Assembly (NCBI GenBank): GCA_958438185.1
Contig: CAUBQU010000021.1
Span: 1 to 10,819 of the forward strand
Direction of reading: 5' to 3'
Source of the DNA: an uncultured Oscillospiraceae bacterium
Lineage (GTDB): Bacteria > Bacillota > Clostridia > Oscillospirales > Oscillospiraceae
DNA: 10,819 bases
The notes beneath the pieces were generated by a model, which did no database searches, was not told the DNA's origin, and saw only the letters and a list, made by a program, of their open reading frames with translations. This document shows, one piece after another, positions 1-9,477 of this stretch. Within the stretch, counting starts at the first letter, position 1. Each line of letters begins with the position of its first letter. A program made the translations under genes and the position numbers.

Positions 1-1
1 G

Positions 2-1660
2 GATGTGGATACGGTTTTTGGTTACCCCGGCGGTACGATTTTGAATGTCTACGACGAGTTATACAACTATGAGGGGAAGATCAAGCATATTCTGACCGCC
101 CATGAGCAGGGCGCGTCCCACGCAGCGGACGGCTATGCCCGGTCCACCGGCAAGGTCGGCGTGTGCTTTGCGACGTCCGGCCCCGGCTGTACGAACCTGA
201 CGACGGGGATCGCCACCGCGTATATGGACAGCTCCCCCACCGTCTTTATCACCTGCAACGTGACGGAAAACCTCATTGGCAAGGATTCCTTCCAGGAGGT
301 CGATATCACCGGGATCACGATGCCGATCACCAAATGCAATTTTATGGTGCATTCGGCGGCGGAGATGGCGGATATCGTTCGGGAAGCGTTTGCCGTCGCC
401 CGGGGCGGCCGACCGGGCCCGGTTTTGATCGACATTGTGAAAAACGCCACCGCGGAGACGGCGGAATTCACGCCGCTGCCCCGGGAGGAGCACGCGAGCC
501 AGGGCCGCCTGGGCGCGCTGATCCGCCGGGCCTCCCATGAGTTAAAGCTGCCGGAGCCGGATCTCGGCGATGTGCAGATCCTGGTGGATATGATCCGCCA
601 GGCGGAAAAGCCGCTGCTGATCTGCGGCGGCGGTGTCGTCCGCGGCCGGGCAGACCGGGAGTTTACCGAGTTTGCCGAGAAGATGGACGCGCCGGTCGCC
701 ATCACCCTGATGGGCGCTGGCGGCTTCCGGGGCCGCAATCCGCTGACGACGGGCATGATCGGGATGCACGGAACGCAGGCCTCGAATATCGCCTGCGACA
801 GCTGCGATCTGCTGATCGCCGTCGGCTGCCGGTTCTCCGACCGGGTCGCACTGGACCCGACGAGCTTTGCCAGCCAGGCGAGGATTGTCCAGATCGATAT
901 CGACCGGGCGGAGATCAACAAGAATGTCCAGACGGACCATCATATCATCGGCGACGCCAAGCGGGTCCTGCAGCTTTTGAACGAGCGGCTGACCCAGCAA
1001 CATCACGGCGACTGGAAGCGCTATGTTTTCTCCTTTAAAACGGAGACGGAGTATGACGAAGCCAGCGATACGCTGACGCCGAAGCAGATCTCCGACGCCA
1101 TTGCCCGCCTGTGTCCGATGGATACTGTTGTAGCGACGGACGTCGGGCAGCATCAGATGTGGGTCGCGCAGCATTTCCACTATGACTACCCCGGCCAGCT
1201 GCTGACCTCCGGCGGCTTCGGCACCATGGGCTTCGGCCTGGGCGCCGCCATCGGCGCAAAGGTCGGCAACCCGGAAAAGACTGTCGTCCACATCACCGGC
1301 GACGGCAGCTTCCGGATGAATTGCAATGAGCTGGCGACGGAGCAGTATTATAAGCTGCCCATCATCACCATCATTTATAATAATAAGACGCTGGGCATGG
1401 TCCGCCAGTGGCAGACCTTGATCTACAACGGCCACTACTCCCAGACGACGCTGGACCGCGGCCCGGATTTCGTCAAGCTGGCGGAGGCATACGGCCTGTC
1501 CGGCAGGCGGGTGCAAAATGTCGCGGAGTTGGAGCAGGCGCTGACGGAGGCCCTGCACTGCGGCCACGGCTATCTTATTGACTGCGCCATTGAGATGGAC
1601 GAGATGGTGCGCCCGATGGTGCCCGGCGGCGGCAGGATCACCAACTTCCTGGTAGACTAA
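2..1660 (+). CDS. ilvB: Acetolactate synthase (acetohydroxyacid synthase) large catalytic subunit, 5'-truncated by the window edge
   Basis: This enzyme condenses two pyruvates to 2-acetolactate, or pyruvate with 2-oxobutyrate to 2-aceto-2-hydroxybutyrate, using thiamine diphosphate, Mg2+ and FAD. It is the first common step to valine, leucine and isoleucine. Residues here are numbered from the GTG at 5. That GTG is probably internal, because family members carry roughly 15-20 residues before the VFGYPGG motif, and the frame is open to base 2. Visible features are VFGYPGG (4-10), the catalytic Glu in HEQGASH (E34), an FAD-domain region around 238-281, and the ThDP motif running from GDGS (432-435) to NN (459-460). 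VRQWQ (466-470) contains the Trp linked to 2-oxobutyrate preference in E. coli isozymes. The regulatory subunit gene follows after 10 nt, which argues for the biosynthetic enzyme rather than a catabolic, FAD-independent acetolactate synthase. The C-terminus is complete, ending in TAA. Confidence 0.96.
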   Translation, partial: DVDTVFGYPGGTILNVYDELYNYEGKIKHILTAHEQGASHAADGYARSTGKVGVCFATSGPGCTNLTTGIATAYMDSSPTVFITCNVTENLIGKDSFQEVDITGITMPITKCNFMVHSAAEMADIVREAFAVARGGRPGPVLIDIVKNATAETAEFTPLPREEHASQGRLGALIRRASHELKLPEPDLGDVQILVDMIRQAEKPLLICGGGVVRGRADREFTEFAEKMDAPVAITLMGAGGFRGRNPLTTGMIGMHGTQASNIACDSCDLLIAVGCRFSDRVALDPTSFASQARIVQIDIDRAEINKNVQTDHHIIGDAKRVLQLLNERLTQQHHGDWKRYVFSFKTETEYDEASDTLTPKQISDAIARLCPMDTVVATDVGQHQMWVAQHFHYDYPGQLLTSGGFGTMGFGLGAAIGAKVGNPEKTVVHITGDGSFRMNCNELATEQYYKLPIITIIYNNKTLGMVRQWQTLIYNGHYSQTTLDRGPDFVKLAEAYGLSGRRVQNVAELEQALTEALHCGHGYLIDCAIEMDEMVRPMVPGGGRITNFLVD

Positions 1661-1665
1661 GGAGG
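1661..1665 (+). promoter_or_regulatory. Ribosome binding site of ilvN
   Basis: A perfect GGAGG begins directly after the ilvB stop codon, 5 nt before the ATG at 1671. It fixes the ilvN start. Confidence 0.8.
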
Positions 1666-1670
1666 CGGCT

Positions 1671-3216
<1,546 letters not shown>

Positions 3217-3229
3217 TGCTGCACCCCTT

Positions 3230-3258
3230 CCCCGCCCGGCGCGTATCGCCGGGCGGGG
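3230..3258 (+). promoter_or_regulatory. Perfect 12-bp GC-rich hairpin after ilvC (partial terminator, attenuator or mRNA-stabilising stem)
   Basis: CCCCGCCCGGCG (3230-3241) and CGCCGGGCGGGG (3247-3258) are exact inverted repeats around a 5-nt loop (CGTAT), 13 nt after the ilvC stop codon. A T5 run (3271-3275) follows only 12 nt downstream of the stem, so this is not a canonical intrinsic terminator. A stem this stable could still cause partial termination, or protect the 3' end of an ilvBNC transcript. The pairing is read directly from the sequence; the role is inferred. Confidence 0.7.
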
Positions 3259-3275
3259 AGAAAATTGCACTTTTT

Positions 3276-3302
3276 CCCCGGCGCAGCTTGAAAAGACCGG
3301 GG
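3276..3302 (+). promoter_or_regulatory. Second, weaker hairpin in the ilvC-ilvD spacer
   Basis: CCCCGG (3276-3281) can pair with CCGGGG (3297-3302) around a 15-nt loop. CCCGGCG at 3277-3283 repeats a segment of the first hairpin (3235-3241), so it can instead pair with CGCCGGG at 3247-3253. The two pairings exclude each other. The stem is short and its function is unknown. Confidence 0.4.
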
Positions 3303-3327
3303 GGTTCTTATGACGATGTTTTTTCGG

Positions 3328-3352
3328 GGAACCTGCGCTGCTGCGCGGTTCC
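3328..3352 (+). promoter_or_regulatory. Third hairpin, just upstream of the ilvD ribosome binding site
   Basis: GGAACC (3328-3333) pairs with GGTTCC (3347-3352), and inside it GCGC (3335-3338) pairs with GCGC (3343-3346). T3334 is bulged and the loop is TGCT. The 10-bp stem ends 5 nt before the GGAGG of ilvD. It could affect translation initiation or mRNA stability. It also argues that this stretch is untranslated leader rather than an ilvD N-terminal extension. Confidence 0.5.
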
Positions 3353-3357
3353 GGGAT

Positions 3358-3362
3358 GGAGG
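3358..3362 (+). promoter_or_regulatory. Ribosome binding site that fixes the ilvD start
   Basis: GGAGG lies 7 nt before the ATG at 3370. An in-frame upstream ATG at 3310 has only a G-run (3299-3304) before it and would add 20 residues not expected for the family. The start at 3370 is therefore preferred. The flanking GGGA (3353-3356) and TCCC (3366-3369) could form a weak 4-bp stem that leaves this site in the loop. Confidence 0.8.
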
Positions 3363-3369
3363 TTTTCCC

Positions 3370-5034
3370 ATGCGTTCGAATCAGATCAAGAATGGCGTCG
3401 AACGGGCGCCGAACCGCAGCCTGCTGTTTGCGCTTGGGCTGACGGAGGAAGAGATCCAGCGCCCCCTGGTGGGCGTGGTCAGCTCTTATAATGAGATCGT
3501 CCCCGGCCATATGAATCTGGATAAGATCGCGGAGGCGGTCAAGGCGGGTGTCCGCGCCGCCGGGGGGACGCCCATCGAATTTCCGGCCATCGCCGTCTGC
3601 GACGGGATCGCCATGGGCCATGTGGGGATGAAATACTCCCTGGTGACCCGCGACCTGATCGCTGATTCGACGGAGGCTATGGTCATGGCCCACCAGTTTG
3701 ACGGGCTGGTCATGATCCCCAACTGTGATAAAAACGTGCCTGGCCTATTGATGGCTGCGGCGCGCCTGAATATTCCGACGGTCTTCTGTTCCGGCGGCCC
3801 CATGCTGGCGGGCCACCTGGCAGACGGCCGCCGGACCTGCCTGAGCCATATGTTTGAAGCCGTCGGTGCGTACCACGCCGGGACGCTGGACGAGGCCGGG
3901 GTGCGGGACTATGAAGAAAACGCCTGCCCCTCCTGCGGCTCCTGCTCGGGCATGTATACGGCGAACTCTATGAACTGCCTGACCGAGGCCATCGGCATGG
4001 CCCTGCCCGGCAACGGGACGATCCCCGGCGCGCTGTCCGCCCGGCTGCGGCTTGCCAAGCACGCCGGGATGCAGGTCATGGAGCTGATCCGCAAAAACAT
4101 CCGCCCCAGCGATATCATGACGCCCGCCGCGTTCCACAACGCCGAGACGGTCGATATGGCGCTGGGCTGCTCGACGAACACAATGCTGCACCTACCGGCC
4201 ATCGCCCATGAGGCGGGCATCACCATCAGTCTGGACGAGGCCAATGCCATCTCGGCCAAGACGCCGAACCTCTGCCATCTGGCCCCGGCGGGTGAAACCT
4301 TTATGGAGGACCTGGACCGGGCAGGCGGCGTCTACGCCGTCATGAAGGAACTGACGAAGCTCGATCTGCTGGACCTCAGCGTCCAGACCTGCACTGGAAA
4401 GACGATGGGTGAGAATCTCGCATCGGCGGTCAACCGCGATCCGGAGATCATCCGCCCCTTTGACAACCCCTATTCCAAGAGCGGCGGCATCGCTGTCCTC
4501 AAAGGCAACCTGGCCCCGGATGGCTGCGTCGTAAAGCAGTCGGCGGTGGCGCAGGAGATGATGGTCCACGAAGGCCCCGCCAGGGTCTTTGACTCGGAGG
4601 AGGACGCCATTGCGGCCATTTACCAGAAGAGAATCAAGCCCGGCGACGTCGTCGTCATCCGCTACGAGGGGCCGAAGGGCGGCCCTGGAATGCGGGAGAT
4701 GCTCAACCCGACGTCTGCCATCTGCGGCATGGGCCTGGGCGAATCCGTCGCCCTGCTGACCGACGGCCGCTTCTCCGGCGCGACCCGGGGCGCATCCATC
4801 GGCCACATCAGCCCGGAGGCTGCGGCAGGCGGCCCCATCGCGCTGGTCCGCGAGGGCGACCGCATTTCCATTGACATTCCCCAGTGCACCATTACGCTGC
4901 AGGTCCCGGCAGAGGAGCTGGAGCGCCGCCGTGCCGCTTGGCAGTGCCCGGAGCCGAAGATCAAGACTGGCTACCTGGCCCGGTATGCAAAGCTGGTCTC
5001 CTCGGCGGATAAAGGTGCGATCTTGCAGGCATAA
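3370..5034 (+). CDS. ilvD: Dihydroxy-acid dehydratase
   Basis: IlvD dehydrates 2,3-dihydroxyisovalerate and 2,3-dihydroxy-3-methylvalerate to the 2-oxoacids, using an Fe-S cluster and Mg2+. The 554-residue protein starts MRSNQIKNG, as family members do. CDGIAMGH (77-84) provides D78. [12 protein letters not shown] (118-129) matches the IlvD/Edd signature and provides C119, D120 and K121. [13 protein letters not shown] (189-201) provides C192. These residues match D81, C122, D123, K124 (the carbamylated lysine) and C195 of E. coli IlvD. E443 and S469 (GRFSGATRG) match the later metal and active-site residues. Position 46 (PGHMN) is Gly, where [2Fe-2S]-type enzymes usually have Cys. An oxygen-sensitive [4Fe-4S] enzyme is therefore inferred, with C77 a possible extra ligand. 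The paralogue Edd is unlikely, given the ilv/leu neighbours. The gene follows the hairpin-rich spacer and precedes leuA by 52 nt. Confidence 0.96.
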   Translation: MRSNQIKNGVERAPNRSLLFALGLTEEEIQRPLVGVVSSYNEIVPGHMNLDKIAEAVKAGVRAAGGTPIEFPAIAVCDGIAMGHVGMKYSLVTRDLIADSTEAMVMAHQFDGLVMIPNCDKNVPGLLMAAARLNIPTVFCSGGPMLAGHLADGRRTCLSHMFEAVGAYHAGTLDEAGVRDYEENACPSCGSCSGMYTANSMNCLTEAIGMALPGNGTIPGALSARLRLAKHAGMQVMELIRKNIRPSDIMTPAAFHNAETVDMALGCSTNTMLHLPAIAHEAGITISLDEANAISAKTPNLCHLAPAGETFMEDLDRAGGVYAVMKELTKLDLLDLSVQTCTGKTMGENLASAVNRDPEIIRPFDNPYSKSGGIAVLKGNLAPDGCVVKQSAVAQEMMVHEGPARVFDSEEDAIAAIYQKRIKPGDVVVIRYEGPKGGPGMREMLNPTSAICGMGLGESVALLTDGRFSGATRGASIGHISPEAAAGGPIALVREGDRISIDIPQCTITLQVPAEELERRRAAWQCPEPKIKTGYLARYAKLVSSADKGAILQA

Positions 5035-5086
5035 CGCGCCGCGCCCGGCGGGCATGGCGTACGGAAGAGATTGAGGTAGGATAGGT

Positions 5087-6622
5087 ATGAGACAGATCAA
5101 AATTTTCGATACGACGCTGCGCGACGGTGAGCAATCGCCGGGCTGCAGCATGAATTTGCGGGAAAAGCTGCAGGTCGCCCAGTGCCTGGAGCGGCTGAAG
5201 GTGGATGTCATCGAGGCGGGCTTTGCCATCGCCTCCCCCGGCGATTTTGAGTCGGTGCAGGCCATCTCCCGGCAGGTCAAGGATTGCTCCATTGCCTCCC
5301 TGGCCCGGGCGACGGTCAAGGATATTGACACCGCCTGGAACGCCGTCAAGGATGCGGCGGACCCGCGTATCCATCTGTTCCTGGCGACAAGCCCGCTGCA
5401 TATGGAGTACAAGCTGCGGATGACACCGGACGAGGTCCTGGCCAGAGTCAGCGAAATGACGGCTTATGCCCGTAAATATACCCCGAATATTGAATTCTCC
5501 GCCGAGGATGCGACCCGCAGCGACCGGGAATTCCTCGCAAAGATCGTCCGGGCAGCCATCGCGGCTGGCGCATCGGTCGTCAACCTGCCGGATACCGTCG
5601 GCTACACGACACCTGCGGAGATGCAGGCACTGATCGCGTATATTCTCGAGGAGGTTCCGGAGGCTGTAGGCATCGAGCTGTCCGTCCACTGCCACAACGA
5701 CCTGGGTATGGCCACTGCCAACTCCCTGGCAGGCGTCCAGGGCGGCGCGATGCAGATTGAATGCACCATCAACGGCCTGGGTGAGCGGGCCGGGAACACG
5801 GCGCTGGAAGAGGTCGTCATGGCCATGCGTACCCGGCGCGATGTCTTCGACGCTGCGACCCGTTTGGACACGACGCAAATTTACCGTGCCAGCAAGACGG
5901 TCTATGATATCATCGGCCAGCGGGCGCCGCTGAATAAGCCCATCGTCGGCAAGAATGCCTTCCTGCATGAGAGCGGCATCCACCAGCATGGCGTGCTGGC
6001 CAATAAGCAGACGTATGAGATCCTCACGCCGGAATCTGTCGGCATCCGGACGAATAATCTGGTGCTGGGCAAGCACTCCGGCCGCCACGCGTTTGAGAGC
6101 CATCTGAAGGAAATGGGCTACACCCTCTCGGAAGAGGAGCTGCTGCGCTGCTTCGGCGAATTCAAGGTCCTGTGCGACAAGAAAAAGGTCGTCTCCGATG
6201 CGGATATTGAAGCGCTGGTCAGCCACAGCGACCGGGCCGAGACGATCGAAAACGGCTACAAGCTCGATTGGTTCGCCGTCCATACCAGCAACTTTACGAC
6301 GGCCACGGCGACCATCAGCCTCAAGCGGGGCGAGGAGCGCTTTGAAGAGGTCTGCCTGGGCGACGGCCCGGTGGATGCGGCCTTCAATGCCATCGATAAG
6401 ATCGTGAAGCCGGTGGAGCATTCCTTTGAGATCTTCTCCATCAACTCCGTCTCCCAGGGCAAGGATACGCTGGGCGGCGTTACCGTCAAGCTGCAGGCAG
6501 GCGGCCGCACGTTCAACGGCCACGGCCTGTCGACGGACGTCATTGAGGCCAGTGTTCTGGCGTATATTGACGCGACGAACAAGATGCAGCATGCTGCACA
6601 GGCGCAGAAACAGGAGGCTTGA
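5087..6622 (+). CDS. leuA: 2-isopropylmalate synthase
   Basis: LeuA condenses acetyl-CoA with 2-oxoisovalerate to 2-isopropylmalate, the committed step to leucine. The 511-residue protein has a TIM-barrel catalytic domain opening with FDTTLRDGEQSPG (7-19; R12 and metal ligand D13). The other expected divalent-metal ligands are H201 and H203 in HCHNDLG (201-207) and N237 in GERAGN (232-237). These match D14, H202, H204 and N238 of E. coli LeuA. GKNAFLHESGIHQHG, followed by the NLVLGKHSGRHAF stretch, is typical of LeuA rather than homocitrate synthase. The C-terminal part (about 390-500) is the LeuA dimerisation and allosteric domain, so leucine feedback inhibition is predicted. Citramalate synthase (CimA) is the main alternative, but leuCDB directly downstream favours LeuA. 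The start is supported by GAGG at 5073-5076 or TAGGA at 5077-5081. Confidence 0.95.
   Translation: MRQIKIFDTTLRDGEQSPGCSMNLREKLQVAQCLERLKVDVIEAGFAIASPGDFESVQAISRQVKDCSIASLARATVKDIDTAWNAVKDAADPRIHLFLATSPLHMEYKLRMTPDEVLARVSEMTAYARKYTPNIEFSAEDATRSDREFLAKIVRAAIAAGASVVNLPDTVGYTTPAEMQALIAYILEEVPEAVGIELSVHCHNDLGMATANSLAGVQGGAMQIECTINGLGERAGNTALEEVVMAMRTRRDVFDAATRLDTTQIYRASKTVYDIIGQRAPLNKPIVGKNAFLHESGIHQHGVLANKQTYEILTPESVGIRTNNLVLGKHSGRHAFESHLKEMGYTLSEEELLRCFGEFKVLCDKKKVVSDADIEALVSHSDRAETIENGYKLDWFAVHTSNFTTATATISLKRGEERFEEVCLGDGPVDAAFNAIDKIVKPVEHSFEIFSINSVSQGKDTLGGVTVKLQAGGRTFNGHGLSTDVIEASVLAYIDATNKMQHAAQAQKQEA
6613..6617 (+). promoter_or_regulatory. Ribosome binding site of leuC inside the leuA 3' end
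   Basis: GGAGG lies in the last codons of leuA, 8 nt before the ATG at 6626. In-frame ATGs also occur at 6632 and 6638, and this spacing favours 6626. Confidence 0.75.
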
Positions 6623-6625
6623 CCC

Positions 6626-7897
6626 ATGGCTATGACAATGACCCAAAAGATCCTGGCGGCCCATGCGGGCTTACCCCAGGTCAAGGCAGGCGACCTCATC
6701 GAGGCGAAGCTGGACCTGGTACTGGGCAATGATATTACAACGCCGGTGGCCATCACCGCCTTTGATCGGGCGGGCTTCACCCGTGTGTTTGACCGGGAGA
6801 AGATCGCTATCGTGCTGGACCACTCCACCCCCTGCAAGGATATCAAATCCGCGCAGCTGTGCCACGAGGCTCGGGAGTTTGCCAAGCGTTTTTCCATCAA
6901 AAATTTCTTTGACGTCGGGGAGGTCGGCATCGAACACGCCCTGCTGCCGGAAAAAGGCCTGGTGGCCCCCGGTGAGCTGGTCATCGGTGCGGACTCCCAC
7001 ACCTGTACCTACGGCGCGCTGGGCGCATTTTCCACCGGCGTCGGCTCCACGGATATGGCAGCCGGGATGGCTATGGGCGAAAACTGGTTCAAGGTTCCCG
7101 AGGCCATCCGGGTCGAGCTGACCGGCGCGCTGCGGGGCTATGCCAGCGGCAAGGATGTGATATTGCACCTGATCGGCATGATCGGTGTCGACGGCGCACT
7201 GTATCAGTCGCTGGAATTTACCGGCCCCGGCGTCGCCAGCCTGTCAATGGACGATCGCTTCACCATCGCCAATATGGCCATTGAAGCGGGCGCGAAAAAC
7301 GGCATTTTCCCGGTGGACGAGAAGACGCAGGCGTATATGAAGGGCCGCACGGACCGCCCCTGGCGGGCCTTTGACGCGGACCCGGATGCGGAATATGCAA
7401 AAACAGTGACGATCGACCTCAGTACCCTGGAGCCGACGGTCAGCCTGCCGCATCTGCCGTCCAACACCCGACGAATCAGCGAGGTCAAGGGGATGCCCAT
7501 CCAGCAGGCGGTCATCGGTTCATGCACCAATGGCCGGATCGAGGACCTGCGGGCGGCTGCCGCGATTTTGGAGGGCCGCCATGTGGCCACTGGCGTGCGC
7601 TGCATCGTCATCCCGGCAACTCAGGCCATTTATCTCCAGGCGATGCATGAGGGCCTGGTTGATACGTTTATTACCGCGGGTTGCGCTGTTTCGACGCCGA
7701 CCTGCGGCCCCTGCCTGGGCGGGCATATGGGCGTTATGTGCGCCGGAGAGCGAGCTGTTTCCACGACGAACCGCAATTTTGTCGGCCGCATGGGCCACAC
7801 CAGCAGTGAGGTCGTTTTGGCCAGCCCCGCCGTCGCGGCGGCGTCCGCCGTTGCGGGCTGCCTGGCAGATCCGGCGGAACTCGGGAAAGGAGTCTGA
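6626..7897 (+). CDS. leuC: 3-isopropylmalate dehydratase large subunit (short LeuC type)
   Basis: With LeuD, this aconitase-family protein interconverts 2- and 3-isopropylmalate through dehydration and rehydration on a [4Fe-4S] cluster. It is 423 residues, the length of the short type 2 LeuC found in archaea and many Bacillota; E. coli LeuC is 466. The three cluster cysteines are C300 (IGSCTNGR), C360 and C363 ([13 protein letters not shown]), at the positions expected for type 2 Leu[14 protein letters not shown] (121-133) is the conserved aconitase-family active-site segment. The short LeuC family also includes homoaconitase-like and citraconate-type hydratases. The neighbours leuA, leuD and leuB support isopropylmalate as the main substrate. 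The gene starts 3 nt after the leuA stop, and leuD begins 2 nt after its own stop, so co-translation is likely. Confidence 0.95.
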   Translation: MAMTMTQKILAAHAGLPQVKAGDLIEAKLDLVLGNDITTPVAITAFDRAGFTRVFDREKIAIVLDHSTPCKDIKSAQLCHEAREFAKRFSIKNFFDVGEVGIEHALLPEKGLVAPGELVIGADSHTCTYGALGAFSTGVGSTDMAAGMAMGENWFKVPEAIRVELTGALRGYASGKDVILHLIGMIGVDGALYQSLEFTGPGVASLSMDDRFTIANMAIEAGAKNGIFPVDEKTQAYMKGRTDRPWRAFDADPDAEYAKTVTIDLSTLEPTVSLPHLPSNTRRISEVKGMPIQQAVIGSCTNGRIEDLRAAAAILEGRHVATGVRCIVIPATQAIYLQAMHEGLVDTFITAGCAVSTPTCGPCLGGHMGVMCAGERAVSTTNRNFVGRMGHTSSEVVLASPAVAAASAVAGCLADPAELGKGV

Positions 7898-7899
7898 GC

Positions 7900-8406
7900 A
7901 TGGTAAAAGGTACGGTTTTTCGTTATGGCGATAATGTTGATACCGATGTTATTATCCCGGCCCGTTATTTGAACGCGCCTTCGCCGGAGGAGTTGGCGAA
8001 GCACTGCATGGAAGATATTGACGCAGCGTATGCCACCAGCGTCAAGCCCGGTGATATTATGGTCGGCGGCTGGAATTTTGGCTGTGGCTCCTCCCGGGAG
8101 CATGCGCCCATCGCCATCCAGGCCAGCGGCGCGGCTTGCGTCATCGCTGCCAGCTTTGCGCGGATCTTCTACCGCAATGCCATCAACATCGGCTTCCCCA
8201 TTCTGGAGTGCCCGGCGGCAGCCGAGGCGATCCAGGCGGGCGATACCGTCAGTGTGGAGTTTGCCACCGGCGTGATCACCGATGAGACCACCGGCCAGGT
8301 CTTCCAGGCCAACGGCTTCCCGCCGTTTATTGAAGAGATCATTCGCTGCGGCGGCCTGCTGAAGTATCTCAAGGCACGCCAGGCGGAACAGGGGGAATCA
8401 GTATGA
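7900..8406 (+). CDS. leuD: 3-isopropylmalate dehydratase small subunit
   Basis: LeuD is the swivelling-domain subunit that completes the active site of LeuC. At 168 residues it has the size of type 2 small subunits. [11 protein letters not shown] (14-24) is the conserved N-terminal motif whose following loop shapes substrate choice. [15 protein letters not shown] (56-70) is the family's strongest signature, with the SSREH segment contacting substrate. AAGAGG-like spacing is replaced here by AAAGGAG (7886-7892), 7 nt before the ATG. The stop codon overlaps the leuB start as ATGA (8403-8406), which suggests translational coupling of leuB to leuD. No truncation or missing motif residue is seen. 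Confidence 0.95.
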   Translation: MVKGTVFRYGDNVDTDVIIPARYLNAPSPEELAKHCMEDIDAAYATSVKPGDIMVGGWNFGCGSSREHAPIAIQASGAACVIAASFARIFYRNAINIGFPILECPAAAEAIQAGDTVSVEFATGVITDETTGQVFQANGFPPFIEEIIRCGGLLKYLKARQAEQGESV

Positions 8407-9473
8407 AGTATACGATCGCACTCATCCGGGGCGACGGTATCGGTCCCGAGATCGTGGACAGCGCCGTACGCGTTTTAGAGGCCATCGGCCAGAAATTCGG
8501 CCACGAATTTGCGTTCCCCCGCTATCTTGCCGGTGGCTGCGCCATCGACGCCTGCGGGCAGCCCCTGCCCCAGGAGACGGTCGACGGCTGCCTGGCGTCG
8601 GACAGTGTCCTGCTGGGCGCTGTCGGCGGCCCCAAGTGGGATAAAAATCCTGCGGCCCTGCGCCCGGAAAAGGCGCTGCTCGGCCTGCGGGCAGCTCTGA
8701 GCCTTTATACAAATCTGCGCCCGGCAAAGCTCTACCCGGCCCTGGCAGGCGATTGCCCGCTGCGGCCCGATATCGTCGCCAACGGCTTTGACCTGATGAT
8801 GGTCCGGGAGCTGACCGGCGGCATCTACTTCGGTGAGCGGGGCCGCCGCGACGGCAAGTATGGCCCGGAGGCCTATGATACCGAATGCTACAGCGTGATG
8901 GAGATCGAGCGGATCGCTAGAGTCGCGTTTGAGGCGGCCCGCAAGCGCCGCAAGCAGGTCATCAGCATCGACAAGGCCAATGTCCTGGAATCCTCCCGGC
9001 TCTGGCGGGAGACGGTCCACCGCATCGCAGCGGACTATCCGGATGTCACCTGCACGGATATGCTGGTGGATAACGCTGCGATGCAGCTGGTCCGCAATCC
9101 GGCCCAGTTTGACGTCGTCGTGACGTCGAATATGTTTGGCGATATCCTCTCGGACGAGGCGTCGCAAATCACCGGGTCCATCGGCCTGCTGCCGTCGGCC
9201 TCCCTGGGCGACGGTACCCGGGGCATGTATGAGCCGATCCACGGTTCCGCGCCGGACATTGCCGGGCAGAATAAGGCGAACCCCATCGCCACGATCCTCT
9301 CCGCGGCCATGCTGCTGCGCTACAGCCTGAACTGTGCTGCCGAGGCCGACGCCATCGAAGCGGCGGTCGACCGGGTCCTGCAGGCGGGCTGGCGTACGGC
9401 GGATATCGCGGGCAGCGGCACAGCCCCGCTGTCCTGCACAGAAATGACGGAAAAGATCCTGGCGGAGCTGTGA
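8403..9473 (+). CDS. leuB: 3-isopropylmalate dehydrogenase
   Basis: LeuB oxidises and decarboxylates 3-isopropylmalate to 4-methyl-2-oxopentanoate using NAD+ and a divalent metal; the product is transaminated to leucine. The 356-residue protein starts with the nucleotide-contacting GDGIGPEIV (10-18). Substrate-binding arginines are R96, R106 and R135. The catalytic pair is Y142 and K191, and the metal-binding aspartates are D223, D247 and D251. Each matches its E. coli LeuB counterpart with a 3-4 residue shift. The isocitrate/isopropylmalate dehydrogenase signature lies at about 243-262 ([16 protein letters not shown]). [15 protein letters not shown] (280-294) is the adenine-cofactor segment typical of NAD-dependent enzymes. 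A GGGGGA ribosome binding site (8391-8396) sits 6 nt before the ATG inside leuD. The paralogue tartrate/D-malate dehydrogenase is unlikely, given the operon. Confidence 0.97.
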   Translation: MKYTIALIRGDGIGPEIVDSAVRVLEAIGQKFGHEFAFPRYLAGGCAIDACGQPLPQETVDGCLASDSVLLGAVGGPKWDKNPAALRPEKALLGLRAALSLYTNLRPAKLYPALAGDCPLRPDIVANGFDLMMVRELTGGIYFGERGRRDGKYGPEAYDTECYSVMEIERIARVAFEAARKRRKQVISIDKANVLESSRLWRETVHRIAADYPDVTCTDMLVDNAAMQLVRNPAQFDVVVTSNMFGDILSDEASQITGSIGLLPSASLGDGTRGMYEPIHGSAPDIAGQNKANPIATILSAAMLLRYSLNCAAEADAIEAAVDRVLQAGWRTADIAGSGTAPLSCTEMTEKILAEL

Positions 9474-9477
9474 TGCC

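Noticed and set aside
3..5. ATG at position 3 or GTG at position 5 as the true ilvB start
   Set aside because: The ATG is out of frame. Starting at the GTG would remove the N-terminal residues present before VFGYPGG in the family. The gene most likely begins before the window.
542..1567. 341-codon minus-strand frame opposite ilvB
   Set aside because: Its composition follows the complement of ilvB codons, and it lacks any motif or context on the minus strand.
3230..3275. Canonical Rho-independent terminator after ilvC
   Set aside because: The stem is strong, but the T5 run begins 12 nt after it rather than directly at its base. It is kept only as a regulatory hairpin.
3265..3316. Internal promoter for ilvD (TTGCAC at 3265 or TTGAAA at 3288 as -35)
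   Set aside because: No good -10 box lies at 16-18 nt from either. The best candidate, TATGAC at 3309-3314, has a 15-nt spacer and weak similarity.
5035..5086. Small GCCC/GGGC hairpin in the ilvD-leuA gap (5043-5053)
   Set aside because: Only 4 bp with a 3-nt loop in GC-rich sequence, which is expected by chance.
4961..6664. 567-codon open frame on the minus strand opposite leuA
   Set aside because: It mirrors the leuA codons, has no recognisable domain and no convincing ribosome binding site was seen. Treated as a shadow of leuA.
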